DNA of 30,981 nt from NCBI GenBank assembly GCA_964354135.1, contig CAYGZA010000034.1, forward strand, positions 1 through 30,981. Reading direction: 5' to 3'. The stretch is from CAYGZA01 sp964354135. Its GTDB lineage: Bacteria; Planctomycetota; Planctomycetia; Pirellulales; Thermoguttaceae. Below the pieces are notes generated by a model, which was not told the DNA's origin, searched no databases, and saw only the letters and a program-made list of their open reading frames with translations. Below are positions 8,440 to 16,193 of this stretch, piece after piece. How positions within the stretch are numbered: the first letter of the stretch is position 1; each line of letters begins with the position of its first letter. The translations under genes were made by a program, and so were the position numbers.

Positions 8440-9312
8440 TCACTGGTCAAAGCCCTCCCACCCGCGACCACCAGGCCCGCGGAGATTCGAGGCGACCCGC
8501 CCCAAACGCTGGGAAACGTTAGATGTCCCGTAAAGATAGCCGAGGACAAGCAGCGAGATTACCAAGCCAGCTAAGCTAGCGACGATCGCCGCCCGCAGCA
8601 CAATCGCAGCCACAACGCCGATCAGGTTTAGAGCAGCGCTTACGATGGCGAGAATCCTGGCCAAGGAAAGTCCCCACGCGCGAAACGTCCAAAGCCCGTA
8701 ACACGCCACCAGGAGCAAAACTCCGTAGTGGAATAACACCAAGGCAAGAAACTGCACGGCTTCGAGGAGGAGGATCAACCACACGGGGGCGCTGCGTCGG
8801 AGCTCGTCGGGCATGGCCGCAATCGCGCCGCCAGCGAAACCGAGCCAGACCTGAAACAGCACTGCGCCGAACATCGTAAGGATGCCGGCGAACGTCCAGT
8901 AGAAGATTATCCAGACAAGTATGGCAGGCCTTTTCGGATGCGTGCCCGCAGCGCCCACCGCGGGTGCGTTTGCTTCGGCGGGTCGGTCAGCGCCATCGAC
9001 GGGCAATTTTGGCCCCATTGGCCGATCGGCGGCAACATTCAAGAAGTCCAGCGCACCGCCCGTCTGCGGCACGGGCGGCATCCCGGCGGGAATTCGGGGG
9101 GAAGAGGCCGCGGTCCCTGACGGCGGTGGCGCAACACCGCTTTTCGGGCCCGGGGAGGCCGCCATTGCCTGCGGAGAAGCGATCAGCGGCTCGCGGGCCG
9201 CCACGACGCGGAAGACGTGCCCACATGCGGCGTTCTTGCAGCGGACTTCCTTGCCGACCAGATTCTCGGAAATTTGGTACTTGTGTTGGCAACGCGGGCA
9301 GACGAAATCCAT
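8440..9312 (-). CDS. Zinc-ribbon (MJ0042-type) membrane protein
   Basis: This 290-residue protein starts with a Cys4 zinc ribbon (C5, C8, C25, C30; MDFVCPRCQHKYQ) of the MJ0042/zinc_ribbon_5 kind. A Pro/Ala-rich cytoplasmic linker follows to about residue 125. About four transmembrane helices lie between ~130 and 275 (ILVWIIFYWTFAGIL, WLILLLEAVQFLALV and others). ATG 9312 is preferred over an upstream in-frame ATG at 9330, because GGAGGT sits 8 bases before 9312 and the zinc ribbon begins exactly there. It is the first gene of a two-gene set with the GYF_2/TolB protein inside the inserted block. Such ribbon-plus-membrane proteins are common in planctomycetes and have no assigned role. Confidence 0.8.
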   Translation of the reverse strand: MDFVCPRCQHKYQISENLVGKEVRCKNAACGHVFRVVAAREPLIASPQAMAASPGPKSGVAPPPSGTAASSPRIPAGMPPVPQTGGALDFLNVAADRPMGPKLPVDGADRPAEANAPAVGAAGTHPKRPAILVWIIFYWTFAGILTMFGAVLFQVWLGFAGGAIAAMPDELRRSAPVWLILLLEAVQFLALVLFHYGVLLLVACYGLWTFRAWGLSLARILAIVSAALNLIGVVAAIVLRAAIVASLAGLVISLLVLGYLYGTSNVSQRLGRVASNLRGPGGRGWEGFDQ

Positions 9313-9693
9313 GGCTTTTGACCTCCGCATATTGTTCGTCGTTCGAGCGAGAACGCGCCGGCCAAAAAAAGGAGCGCCGAACCAAGGCCGCTCCAGGAGC
9401 CCCGACCAAGGGGCGCAGCAGAACAGCACCCGGCCGGCGCCCCATCGCGGGGCGCTCGGGCCAAGCACTGCTTCTGCTGCAAGAGCCGCATGGCTCAGGT
9501 TGGTCGTTTTCCTGGAAGCAGTTCTTGACGCTCGCGCGTCGTTCAGATTGCGTTGTTGGCCGTCATCCGGCCGCTACTGCTGTTGCTTCATTCCTCCGCT
9601 GAACCGGTTTGCGCACTTATCGCCTATTGCGCAGGTAAGGAAACATCCATAGCATACCCGTGGGAACGGGCCGCTGCAACAGCCCCCTGAAGT
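9313..9693. other. 381-bp non-coding stretch upstream of the zinc-ribbon gene
   Basis: No supported gene is present. It should hold the promoter for the two minus-strand genes of the inserted block. The only clear structure is a hairpin: GCGCCCC at 9437-9443 pairs with GGGGCGC at 9449-9455 around a five-base loop, without a T tract on either side. The right end abuts the second 396-bp repeat at 9694 without an obvious inverted repeat or target-site signature. Confidence 0.6.
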
Positions 9694-9841
9694 GCGGGTG
9701 TGGGGCAGCTTCTTGCAAAGGCGCAAGCCCCTGATCGCGCTCTTCGCGAATCTCTCCTACCGAAGCAACCTTCGCCTGGCCCGCAGGGCCTACCGGGAAT
9801 TCGGCCTGAAGGCGCGCGTCACTGGCTCCCCGCCCCCTTGA
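9694..9841 (+). pseudogene. Truncated radical SAM gene 3' fragment
   Basis: It encodes residues 414-461 of the radical SAM protein at 3343-4728, with one silent change, and ends at the same TGA. Upstream of 9694 the sequence is unrelated and supplies no start codon with a ribosome binding site. It is the right-hand relic of the duplication and is not expected to be expressed. Confidence 0.9.
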
Positions 9842-10089
9842 CCCGCATCCGCAGCCCGTAGAACCCCTTGCTGGCGGTGATGAACAGGGTGTGCCCGTCC
9901 TTGCCGCCGAAACAGACGTTGGCGGTCCAGGGCTCGTCCACCGCGACGTGCTCAACCTGCTTGCCGGTCTTGTCGAAGACAATGACGCCGCGGCCGGTCA
10001 GGTAGACGTTCCCCTCGTCGTCGATGGTCATGCCGTCCGAGCCGAGCTTGCAGAAGAGCCGCTTGCCGGCGAGCGTTCCGTCCGGCCGG
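9694..10089 (+). repeat. 396-bp direct repeat, right copy
   Basis: This is the second copy of 4581-4976, offset by 5113 bases, with two mismatches in 396. It contains a radical SAM gene tail without a start and the 3' end of the intact SMP-30 gene. The bases just outside (9693, 10090) differ from those flanking the left copy, so the ends are sharp. Confidence 0.95.
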
Positions 10090-10718
10090 ACGTCGTAGGC
10101 GTAGGTCTTCCGGTCGCCGATGTCGGTCACGTAGAGGGTCTTGCCGTCCGGCGTGCCGATGATCCCGTTGGGCTGCTTGAGGTCCTCGGCCACCCGGACC
10201 AGCCGCTTGTGATCCGGCGCCAGGTAGTAGACAAACTCCCCCTGCTCCTTCGGCCCGCGCTTCCAGTAAGGCCGCTTGTAGAACGGGTCGGTGAAGTAGA
10301 TTCCGCCGTCGGGCCGGATCCAGAGGTCGTTCGGGCCGTTCAAGAGCTTGCCTTGATAGTCCTTGACGACCACGGTCGCCTTGCCCGAGGGATCGATGCA
10401 CCAGAGCTCGTTCTTCTCGTCGGCACAGGCCCAGAGGTTGCCCTCTTTGTCGAAGCACAGCCCGTTGGACCGGCCGCAGGGCTGCATGAAGGTGGAGAGC
10501 TTGCCGTCGGTGCTCCACTTGAGGATGCGGTCGTTGGGCTGGTCGGTGAAGAAGACGTTTCCTTCGGCGTCGGAGGCCGGACCCTCGGTGAACTGGAAGC
10601 CTCCCGCCAGCTTCTGGACCTTCCCCCCCGGGGCAATGATGCCGCTCTCGGCGCCGAATGCCCCGGCGATTGAGGTAACGGCCAAGACCAAGAGGATAGG
10701 CAGAACCTTGTCTTCCAT
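9819..10718 (-). CDS. SMP-30/gluconolactonase/LRE-family exported hydrolase
   Basis: This 299-residue six-bladed beta-propeller probably hydrolyses a sugar lactone or related ester. A signal peptide covers ~1-23 (LPILLVLAVTSIAGAFGAES). The family's metal-site residues are all visible: Glu45 in FTEGP, Asn130 in NGPND, Asn184 in QPNGI and Asp228 in GSDGM. Blade motifs DAEGNVFFTD, DKEGNLWACA and RPDGGIYFTDP recur. ATG 10718 has a GGAGA-like ribosome binding site. It lies 79 bases downstream of the TPR/FG-GAP gene on the same strand. Its last ~89 codons are duplicated at 4706-4976, and its 3' end lies over the radical SAM fragment. The exact lactone is not predictable. Confidence 0.9.
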   Translation of the reverse strand: MEDKVLPILLVLAVTSIAGAFGAESGIIAPGGKVQKLAGGFQFTEGPASDAEGNVFFTDQPNDRILKWSTDGKLSTFMQPCGRSNGLCFDKEGNLWACADEKNELWCIDPSGKATVVVKDYQGKLLNGPNDLWIRPDGGIYFTDPFYKRPYWKRGPKEQGEFVYYLAPDHKRLVRVAEDLKQPNGIIGTPDGKTLYVTDIGDRKTYAYDVRPDGTLAGKRLFCKLGSDGMTIDDEGNVYLTGRGVIVFDKTGKQVEHVAVDEPWTANVCFGGKDGHTLFITASKGFYGLRMRVKGAGSQ

Positions 10719-10797
10719 CGTTGTTTCTCCGATTACTGTTCGCGATTCCGCAGCCGCACGCTTTAGACTTGGGAAGACCCTTCAGCAACCCGACCCT

Positions 10798-13700
10798 TTA
10801 GCGCACGTGTACCCGCCGGGTATTGAAAAGGCGCCGGTATGCTCTTGTCTTCTCGTTGTCCGGGTAGTGCTCGTTCGGCCCGTAAGGATAACCGCTCATC
10901 GCGTGGAAAGGAAGCGGCTCGACGGCGTCGCTATGAGCGGTGTAGAGATCCATGTCCTTGCAGTAGCTGTCCGTCTTGAGGATGAACGTGCGACGTCGGC
11001 CCTCCGCTACCGGACGGAACGCGTCGGCGGGGAAGCGGAGCGTGACCTCCTCGCCGTGCCCCATGATCACGCAGCAATCATCGACTTCCTTAAGGAGTTC
11101 GCCGACTTCACCGTAACGGGTGTAATCTCCGTCCATGAGCTTCCAAGAGGCCGTTCGGTCCACATTGCTGTAATCGTACAGGTTGGGTCGTCGCCCATCG
11201 GGGGAGTACTCGCGGGGATACCCCAGGAAGTGAAGGTCGGCACTTTTCGCGGGGACTTCCTTCAGCAACAGCGGCACGCTGGGAAGATGCTCGGCAAGGA
11301 AGATCCGGTCCCAATAGAGGTCCATGTTGCTCGAGATGCGAATCTTCCGGTCGCCGGGAAGGATTCTGCCGGTCCCGTCGAGCGTCATCATGTGCTGAAG
11401 TCCGGCCGGATAACCGACTTCGTGGAATACTTCGACCCACCGGCCGTCGCGCAGCACGTGGATGCTGGGCGCCTTCAGCCGCATGCCCGCCTGGCTGGCG
11501 GCATAATTGCTGGAGGAGTAGGCATAGTCGACCCAGCCGTAGAGGAACAGCACCAGCCGCGCGTCGCGGGCCAGCCTGCTCAGCCGGTCGCCGAAGTCGA
11601 GTTCCACGAAGTGATCCTTGGCAAACCCCTTGAAACGGCCGTCCGGATCGGTTGCACCGGCATAGCGCCGGTCGATCTTGCCGATTTCTTCGGTAACGTC
11701 TTCGCCGCGGTGGTTGACAGCGCGCACCGGGTCGATGGGCTCCTTGAAGCAGAGAAGCTCAAACGGAGGTGGTGGAACATTGACCGCCATCATTTCGTTG
11801 GGATAGACCTCCGTCCCCGCGGGGTGATCCACGGCGATCAGCTTGACTTCGTCGAGGTAGACCACCTCTTCGAGTGGTTCCGTGATCTGGAGCATGTATT
11901 CGCCGCCACGTGGCTGGAGGCGCGGAATGGGCAGGTACTCCGTCGGGTCCGGCTTGGCGTAGATTCCCGGGGCAATCAGGTATCCCAGCCCGCCCACGCC
12001 GCCGAAGTCAGAAACGAGCTCGTAGTTCGAACCGGTCCAGGCGAACAGATGTGGACAGGAGTTGGTCTTCCGCGACACCTCAGCGATTCTCACTACGCGG
12101 TCAGCGGGGACCTCCATTTCCGCCTGGAGAGCGCCGTCCGGCCAGGACATCCGGAGCCAATCAACTTTCGAATTGTCGCCCAGTCCGAAGTGAATCCTCA
12201 ACGGCGGCATGGCCACCGAGCCCGAGGACGTGCCCACCACCATCTGCTGGAAGACCGTTCCGGTCCTGACTTCTACCCGGGTACCAACCGCCGAATTAGC
12301 GGACCGCGACGTCTTGTTGCCTGGGCGGGTCCCGCACAAATCGAGCTCAATCCAATGGCCGCCCGGCGTCGCGTTCTCGATCAACGTCGGCTTCTCGCCG
12401 ATCGGAGCCAAGAGGATGTCGCACTTCCCATCCCCGGTGAAATCGGCCGCCACGCAACTGGCGTTCTCTTTGGTTTGGATTGCCGCGAGAAGATTGCCGG
12501 GATCGACCTGTGCCGCGTCCAAGAAGCGGTGACGATGCCAATCGTTGAGCAGGAGCACAGGCCCGCGGGTCCCGTCGCGGCGATGCGCGTCCGGGATCAC
12601 GATGTCCAGGTCGCCGTCGTTGTCCATGTCGGCGAACTGCCCGCCGGTGCCGCCGAGGCTCCCGAAGGCGGCCGCGAACTCCTTGTCTTCTTCAAACCGG
12701 AACCGGCCGCGACTGAGGAACAGGCGCACCTCCTTTCCGGTGAAAATTAGTAGGTCCCGCTTTCCGTCCTTGTTCGGATCGCCGGACGCGGCACCCACGA
12801 CGCCCTCGACCGAAAGGCCGGTGGCCTGTGCATCCAGGATGTGATACTTGCCCACGCGATCGTTGACCCAGGCGATGGGCTTGCCGTTGACGGGGAAAAG
12901 GATGAGATCCAGGTCGCGGTCATTGTCGAAATCGTCGTAGACGAGGGTTGCCAGGGCGATCTCGGGAAACCCCAAGTGGAGAGGCGTCGTAATGTCCGCA
13001 TACGTCCCGTCCCGGTTATTTCGATAGAGCGCGCTGGAGGCGGGAACTGTCCGACCCCTTGCAGGGTCAGAACCCGCACGCCACCGCAGCGACAGCAAAT
13101 CCAAGTCCCCATCACTGTCTAAGTCCATTAGCCGGGCGCGACCGGTCACAAGCGAGTCGTCGCGAACTGGGCCGTAAGGTGCCCTGTTGAAACGGCCTCG
13201 CCCCTCGTTTAGCAGCAAGTAGTCCAGGCCGGCGCGTCCGAGCCACAGGTCCAGATGGCCGTCGTTATTCACGTCGCCGAGGCAGGGCGACACGCCCCGA
13301 TCGGCGATCTCGGGACCTGGGGAGAACGTCCCTTCGCCGTCGTTAAACCATACCGAGGTGCTTCCCGCCTCCCCGACTGCCGTCAAGACAAGGTCAAGAT
13401 CGCCGTCACCGTCCAAATCGCCGACGGCGATCCCTGGAAGATCGACCGTTCCGCCGGCCCATTTCCATGCCTTCGTCCGCGCGTCGATCTCCTTGACCTG
13501 CGGGGAGAAGAGGACCCGTGGCGCGCCGCGTGTCTCGGGCCGCGAAAGCGGCAGACTGTCGGCGTCCAGCGGCACGTAGTACTTCCCGGTGTTGCCGATA
13601 TAGCGGCTAACCTCGTAGGATCCCCAGGCGAGTTCGACGTCTTTGAGTTCCTTGAAACGGGCGAGCATCGCCGCCATCTTCTCGCCTTGTCTGGTGAGCC

Positions 13701-14361
13701 GGTATTCCGTGCCCAGCCGGTAGTATGCCGACACAAACCCCGGGTCCAGGGCCACGACCCGATCCAGTTCTCGAACCGCTTCTTTCCGACGCTCTAGTCC
13801 GAGGAGTGCCTCGGCGCACTTGTAGGCGACAAAGGGGTCATCGCTATCGCTTTGCTGCACTTTCTCGAAGCACTCCAGCGCTTTGCCGTTCTGCTCGGTA
13901 TCCTGATAATAGAGCCCGAGCAGAAAGCGAGCGTGGAGATGATTGGGATCCAAGGTGAGAACCTCCTCAAAGGCCTGGCGTGCCTTCTCCAGATTCTCCC
14001 GTTTCTTCTCACCCGCTATTCTCGGCTCGCTCAGATAGGCAAGTCCAAGGTTGAATCGCGCCGCTGTCCAGTTGGGGAAGACCTGGAGGACTTCTGCGAA
14101 CGCCTTGGCGGCCTCCGGGCATCGATACTGCTCCAAGAGAGCTGCGCCATGGTTGAACTGCGCCAGCGCTTCGGCGACCTGATCGGCCGCTGCCGCCGGT
14201 GCGTTCTGGGCATCGGCCTCGTCCTTCATTTCGTGCGTCCGCGATGTGCAGCCGAGAAGCATCACGGCTGCCAAGAGGAGGAGGCGAATCCCTCGGGCCC
14301 TGATGGGCGGGGCTGTGATGCGCCTTACGCGACTGGTCGAGTGTTTGCATGACGTGCCCAT
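10798..14361 (-). CDS. TPR, FG-GAP/VCBS and ASPIC/UnbV-domain lipoprotein
   Basis: This 1187-residue protein carries a lipoprotein signal (LLLLAAVMLLGC, lipid Cys38), so it is probably anchored on the outer side of a membrane. Residues ~55-230 hold TPR repeats (AARFNLGLAYL, HARFLLGLYYQ, SAYYRLGTEYR). Residues ~305-645 hold repeated calcium-binding FG-GAP/VCBS motifs such as DLDGDGDLDLVL, DVNNDGHLDLWL and DMDNDGDLDIVI. An ASPIC/UnbV domain follows at ~670-745. About 430 further residues (LFAWTGSNYELVSDFGG and onward) match no domain I recognise. ATG 14361 is preceded by a GGGAGGGGG ribosome binding site. It is read toward the SMP-30 gene and may share its transcript. Such long forms recur in planctomycetes; a role in adhesion or as a beta-propeller scaffold is a guess. 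Confidence 0.85.
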   Translation of the reverse strand: MGTSCKHSTSRVRRITAPPIRARGIRLLLLAAVMLLGCTSRTHEMKDEADAQNAPAAAADQVAEALAQFNHGAALLEQYRCPEAAKAFAEVLQVFPNWTAARFNLGLAYLSEPRIAGEKKRENLEKARQAFEEVLTLDPNHLHARFLLGLYYQDTEQNGKALECFEKVQQSDSDDPFVAYKCAEALLGLERRKEAVRELDRVVALDPGFVSAYYRLGTEYRLTRQGEKMAAMLARFKELKDVELAWGSYEVSRYIGNTGKYYVPLDADSLPLSRPETRGAPRVLFSPQVKEIDARTKAWKWAGGTVDLPGIAVGDLDGDGDLDLVLTAVGEAGSTSVWFNDGEGTFSPGPEIADRGVSPCLGDVNNDGHLDLWLGRAGLDYLLLNEGRGRFNRAPYGPVRDDSLVTGRARLMDLDSDGDLDLLSLRWRAGSDPARGRTVPASSALYRNNRDGTYADITTPLHLGFPEIALATLVYDDFDNDRDLDLILFPVNGKPIAWVNDRVGKYHILDAQATGLSVEGVVGAASGDPNKDGKRDLLIFTGKEVRLFLSRGRFRFEEDKEFAAAFGSLGGTGGQFADMDNDGDLDIVIPDAHRRDGTRGPVLLLNDWHRHRFLDAAQVDPGNLLAAIQTKENASCVAADFTGDGKCDILLAPIGEKPTLIENATPGGHWIELDLCGTRPGNKTSRSANSAVGTRVEVRTGTVFQQMVVGTSSGSVAMPPLRIHFGLGDNSKVDWLRMSWPDGALQAEMEVPADRVVRIAEVSRKTNSCPHLFAWTGSNYELVSDFGGVGGLGYLIAPGIYAKPDPTEYLPIPRLQPRGGEYMLQITEPLEEVVYLDEVKLIAVDHPAGTEVYPNEMMAVNVPPPPFELLCFKEPIDPVRAVNHRGEDVTEEIGKIDRRYAGATDPDGRFKGFAKDHFVELDFGDRLSRLARDARLVLFLYGWVDYAYSSSNYAASQAGMRLKAPSIHVLRDGRWVEVFHEVGYPAGLQHMMTLDGTGRILPGDRKIRISSNMDLYWDRIFLAEHLPSVPLLLKEVPAKSADLHFLGYPREYSPDGRRPNLYDYSNVDRTASWKLMDGDYTRYGEVGELLKEVDDCCVIMGHGEEVTLRFPADAFRPVAEGRRRTFILKTDSYCKDMDLYTAHSDAVEPLPFHAMSGYPYGPNEHYPDNEKTRAYRRLFNTRRVHVR

Positions 14362-14520
14362 CGTTTCCCCCTCCCTTTCCTGAAGTTACCCAATGGCCAT
14401 CTTCTATTCGAGCGCGCAATCCGCAAGCCCCGAGGGAACTCCACTGCCAATTATCGTGAGGCATCGGCAGTAGGGCAACTACTGCCCGGAGGAGAAGATA
14501 CGCCGGGGCGGTCGCGTGGC

Positions 14521-14541
14521 ACTGCCGGCTCGTCCAGCAGT
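14521..14541 (-). repeat. REP-like palindrome, copy 1 (reverse orientation)
   Basis: This imperfect palindrome reads ACTGC near 14521 and GCAGT at 14537-14541. Read on the minus strand it follows the pattern ACTGCTGGACGAGCCGGCAG with GCCAC after it, so it is a reversed member of the family at 14570 and 14662. Confidence 0.7.
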
Positions 14542-14569
14542 GTCGACACCAGGGACCTGTGCGCACACC

Positions 14570-14590
14570 ACTGCCGGACCAGCCGGCAGT
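14570..14590 (+). repeat. REP-like palindrome, copy 2
   Basis: ACTGCCGG (14570-14577) and CCGGCAGT (14583-14590) form a perfect 8-bp stem around ACCAG. GCCACCCC follows, the tail shared with copy 3. Confidence 0.85.
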
Positions 14591-14661
14591 GCCACCCCGT
14601 CCGGTGGCAAGGATTGATCTTGACGGTCGCCGGGTCTATTCTCATGGGCGGTCGGCACCAC

Positions 14662-14682
14662 GCTGCCGGACAAGCCGGCAGC
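14662..14682 (+). repeat. REP-like palindrome, copy 3
   Basis: GCTGCCGG (14662-14669) and CCGGCAGC (14675-14682) form a perfect 8-bp stem around ACAAG, followed by GCCACCCA. Relative to copy 2, the outer A-T pair is replaced by G-C, a compensatory change that keeps the stem. Confidence 0.85.
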
Positions 14683-14720
14683 GCCACCCAGCCGACGGGA
14701 CAACGACAAGGAGCCACATC

Positions 14721-16019
14721 GTGAAACATCCAAGAGCGGTACACGTCTCTGGAAATCGCCGCATCCACTTCTGCCTCTCCGCCGCGAGCATCATGGTCCT
14801 GCTCCTGGCGGCGGCGTCGGGCATTGCCGCGGAGAAGGCCGGCCGCTGGCAGATCGGAAGGCCCATCGCCACCTACTGGGCAGGCCCCCCGATGTCCGAG
14901 GCCACTGCCAAACAAATGGCCGAGGGCGGGTGGAACCTCGTCTGCTGCGGAGAGAAGGAGTTGGACACTGCCCAACGCCACGGCCTCCGGGCCATACTCC
15001 ACGACGGGCTCTTGGCGCCGAAGAGCCTGGACAGCCCGGAGGCCAAGGCCAAGCTCGACGCGCTGGTGGATCGGGTACGGAAGCACCCGGCGCTCTACGC
15101 GTATTTCCTCACCGACGAGCCGAGTGCGGGGGCGTTTGCCGACTTGGGCAGGCTGGTCGCGCATCTCCGCCAGCGCGACCCGGCCCGGCTGGCCTACATC
15201 AACCTCTTCCCGACTTACGCCAACAACGCCCAATTGGGCACCCCGGGGGACACCGTCACCGCGTACCGGGAGCACCTGCGCCGGTACATCGACGTGGTCA
15301 AGCCCGATCTGGTGAGCTACGACCACTACCACTTCTCCGTGCAGGGCGACCGCGACCAGTACTTCCTGAACCTGGCCATGATCCGGCAGACGGCCATGGA
15401 CGCGGGCGTCCCGTTCCTGAACATCGTCCAGGCGTGTACTTGGGACCCGAGTATGAGGATCCCGGGCCCCGAGGAGCTGCGGTGGCTCGTCTACACGTCG
15501 CTGGCGTACGGGGCGCAGGGCATTTCGTACTACGTGTATTGCTGTGCCGGGCACAAGGGGGCGATGGCCAACCCCGACGGCACGCCGACGGTCCTCTACC
15601 ACGCCGCGAAGGTGCTGAACCGGGATTTCGTCGCGATTGCCGCGGAGTACCAGCCGCTGCGGTCGCTGGGGGTCTTTCATCTCGGCATGATGCCGCCCGG
15701 CGGGGTGCCGCTCTTGGAAAAGGCCCCGTTTCGCCTCGACCCGCCGGTGCCGGCAGCGAAGTACGCCCCGCCGCGGCCGATCCAGGGCTTTTTGCTTGGC
15801 TACTTCGGCAAGCCGGGGGACAAAGGGCAGCCGGGGGACGCTACCCACGTGGTGGTCGTCAACCTCGACTACAAACAGCCGGCAACCACCGCGGTGGTCG
15901 GGCCGGGACCGCTGGCGACCTTCGACGCGGCGAGCGGGAAGTGGTCCGCCGCGGCCGGGTCCCGCGTGGAACTCCAACTGCCACCCGGCGGCGGCAAGCT
16001 GCTCAAAGCGGCGCGGTAA
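14721..16019 (+). CDS. Secreted putative glycoside hydrolase, family not assigned
   Basis: This 432-residue exported protein probably has a (beta/alpha)8 barrel. GTG 14721 is chosen because AAGGAG lies 7 bases before it and the next ~40 residues form a signal peptide (FCLSAASIMVLLLAAASGIAAE). Barrel-like features are GWNLVCCGE, LRAILHDGLL, YAYFLTDEP with Glu133 as a possible acid/base, KPDLVSYDHYHF, and YTSLAYGAQGISYYVY near the last strands. A small beta-sandwich (THVVVVNLDY, RVELQLPPGG) ends the protein. These resemble GH42/DUF4434-like clan A barrels, but I cannot point to a sure nucleophile. It opens a co-directional set with a sugar isomerase-like gene, a GH2 gene and a URO-D-like gene, which supports a role in glycan breakdown. 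Confidence 0.65.
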   Translation: MKHPRAVHVSGNRRIHFCLSAASIMVLLLAAASGIAAEKAGRWQIGRPIATYWAGPPMSEATAKQMAEGGWNLVCCGEKELDTAQRHGLRAILHDGLLAPKSLDSPEAKAKLDALVDRVRKHPALYAYFLTDEPSAGAFADLGRLVAHLRQRDPARLAYINLFPTYANNAQLGTPGDTVTAYREHLRRYIDVVKPDLVSYDHYHFSVQGDRDQYFLNLAMIRQTAMDAGVPFLNIVQACTWDPSMRIPGPEELRWLVYTSLAYGAQGISYYVYCCAGHKGAMANPDGTPTVLYHAAKVLNRDFVAIAAEYQPLRSLGVFHLGMMPPGGVPLLEKAPFRLDPPVPAAKYAPPRPIQGFLLGYFGKPGDKGQPGDATHVVVVNLDYKQPATTAVVGPGPLATFDAASGKWSAAAGSRVELQLPPGGGKLLKAAR

Positions 16020-16193
16020 GGAAATCGATCCGGCAGTCCCCAGGGGTCCAAGGAGTTGCGTTGAAAAGGGGGCCGCGGGTATTTCCGCTGCCGTGCGGTT
16101 GAGCGATAATGGGGGCTCGCGAGGGAGTGGGGCATCCCCGCACGAATCCCTCCGAACATTCCGCGTTTCCAGCGAACCCCTAGGACCGACATC

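Larger units (their letters stand above)
4977..9693. mobile_element. Inferred 4.7-kb inserted block between direct repeats
   Basis: Everything between the two 396-bp copies separates what must once have been adjacent convergent genes: the intact radical SAM gene is on the left and the intact SMP-30 gene is on the right. The block encodes the GYF_2/TolB and zinc-ribbon proteins, both on the minus strand. Part of it is clearly lower in GC: 6421-6480 has 29 G+C of 60 against 42 of 60 at 25861-25920. No transposase, integrase or typical attachment site is visible. Homologous (Campbell-like) integration or a duplication with insertion are the likely routes. Mobility is inferred, and an assembly artefact is not excluded. 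Confidence 0.6.
14362..14720. other. Divergent intergenic region carrying three palindromic repeats
   Basis: This 359-bp gap separates two divergent genes (10798-14361 minus, 14721-16019 plus) and should contain both promoters, but no convincing -35/-10 pair stood out. Its main content is three related 21-base palindromes, listed separately. No small gene with a plausible ribosome binding site is visible. Confidence 0.65.

Noticed and set aside
10363..12750. Long plus-strand open frame opposite SMP-30 and the TPR/FG-GAP gene
   Set aside because: It crosses the gap between two recognised minus-strand genes and has no family similarity or ribosome binding site that I can see.
13050..13075. Possible repeat insertion in the TPR/FG-GAP gene (GACCC/GGGTC hairpin)
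   Set aside because: The stem is only five bases and the arms do not match any of the repeat families seen in the window.
14521..14682. Short CRISPR-like array
   Set aside because: The repeats are palindromes in mixed orientation with unequal spacing (28 and 71 bases between copies) and no cas genes nearby.
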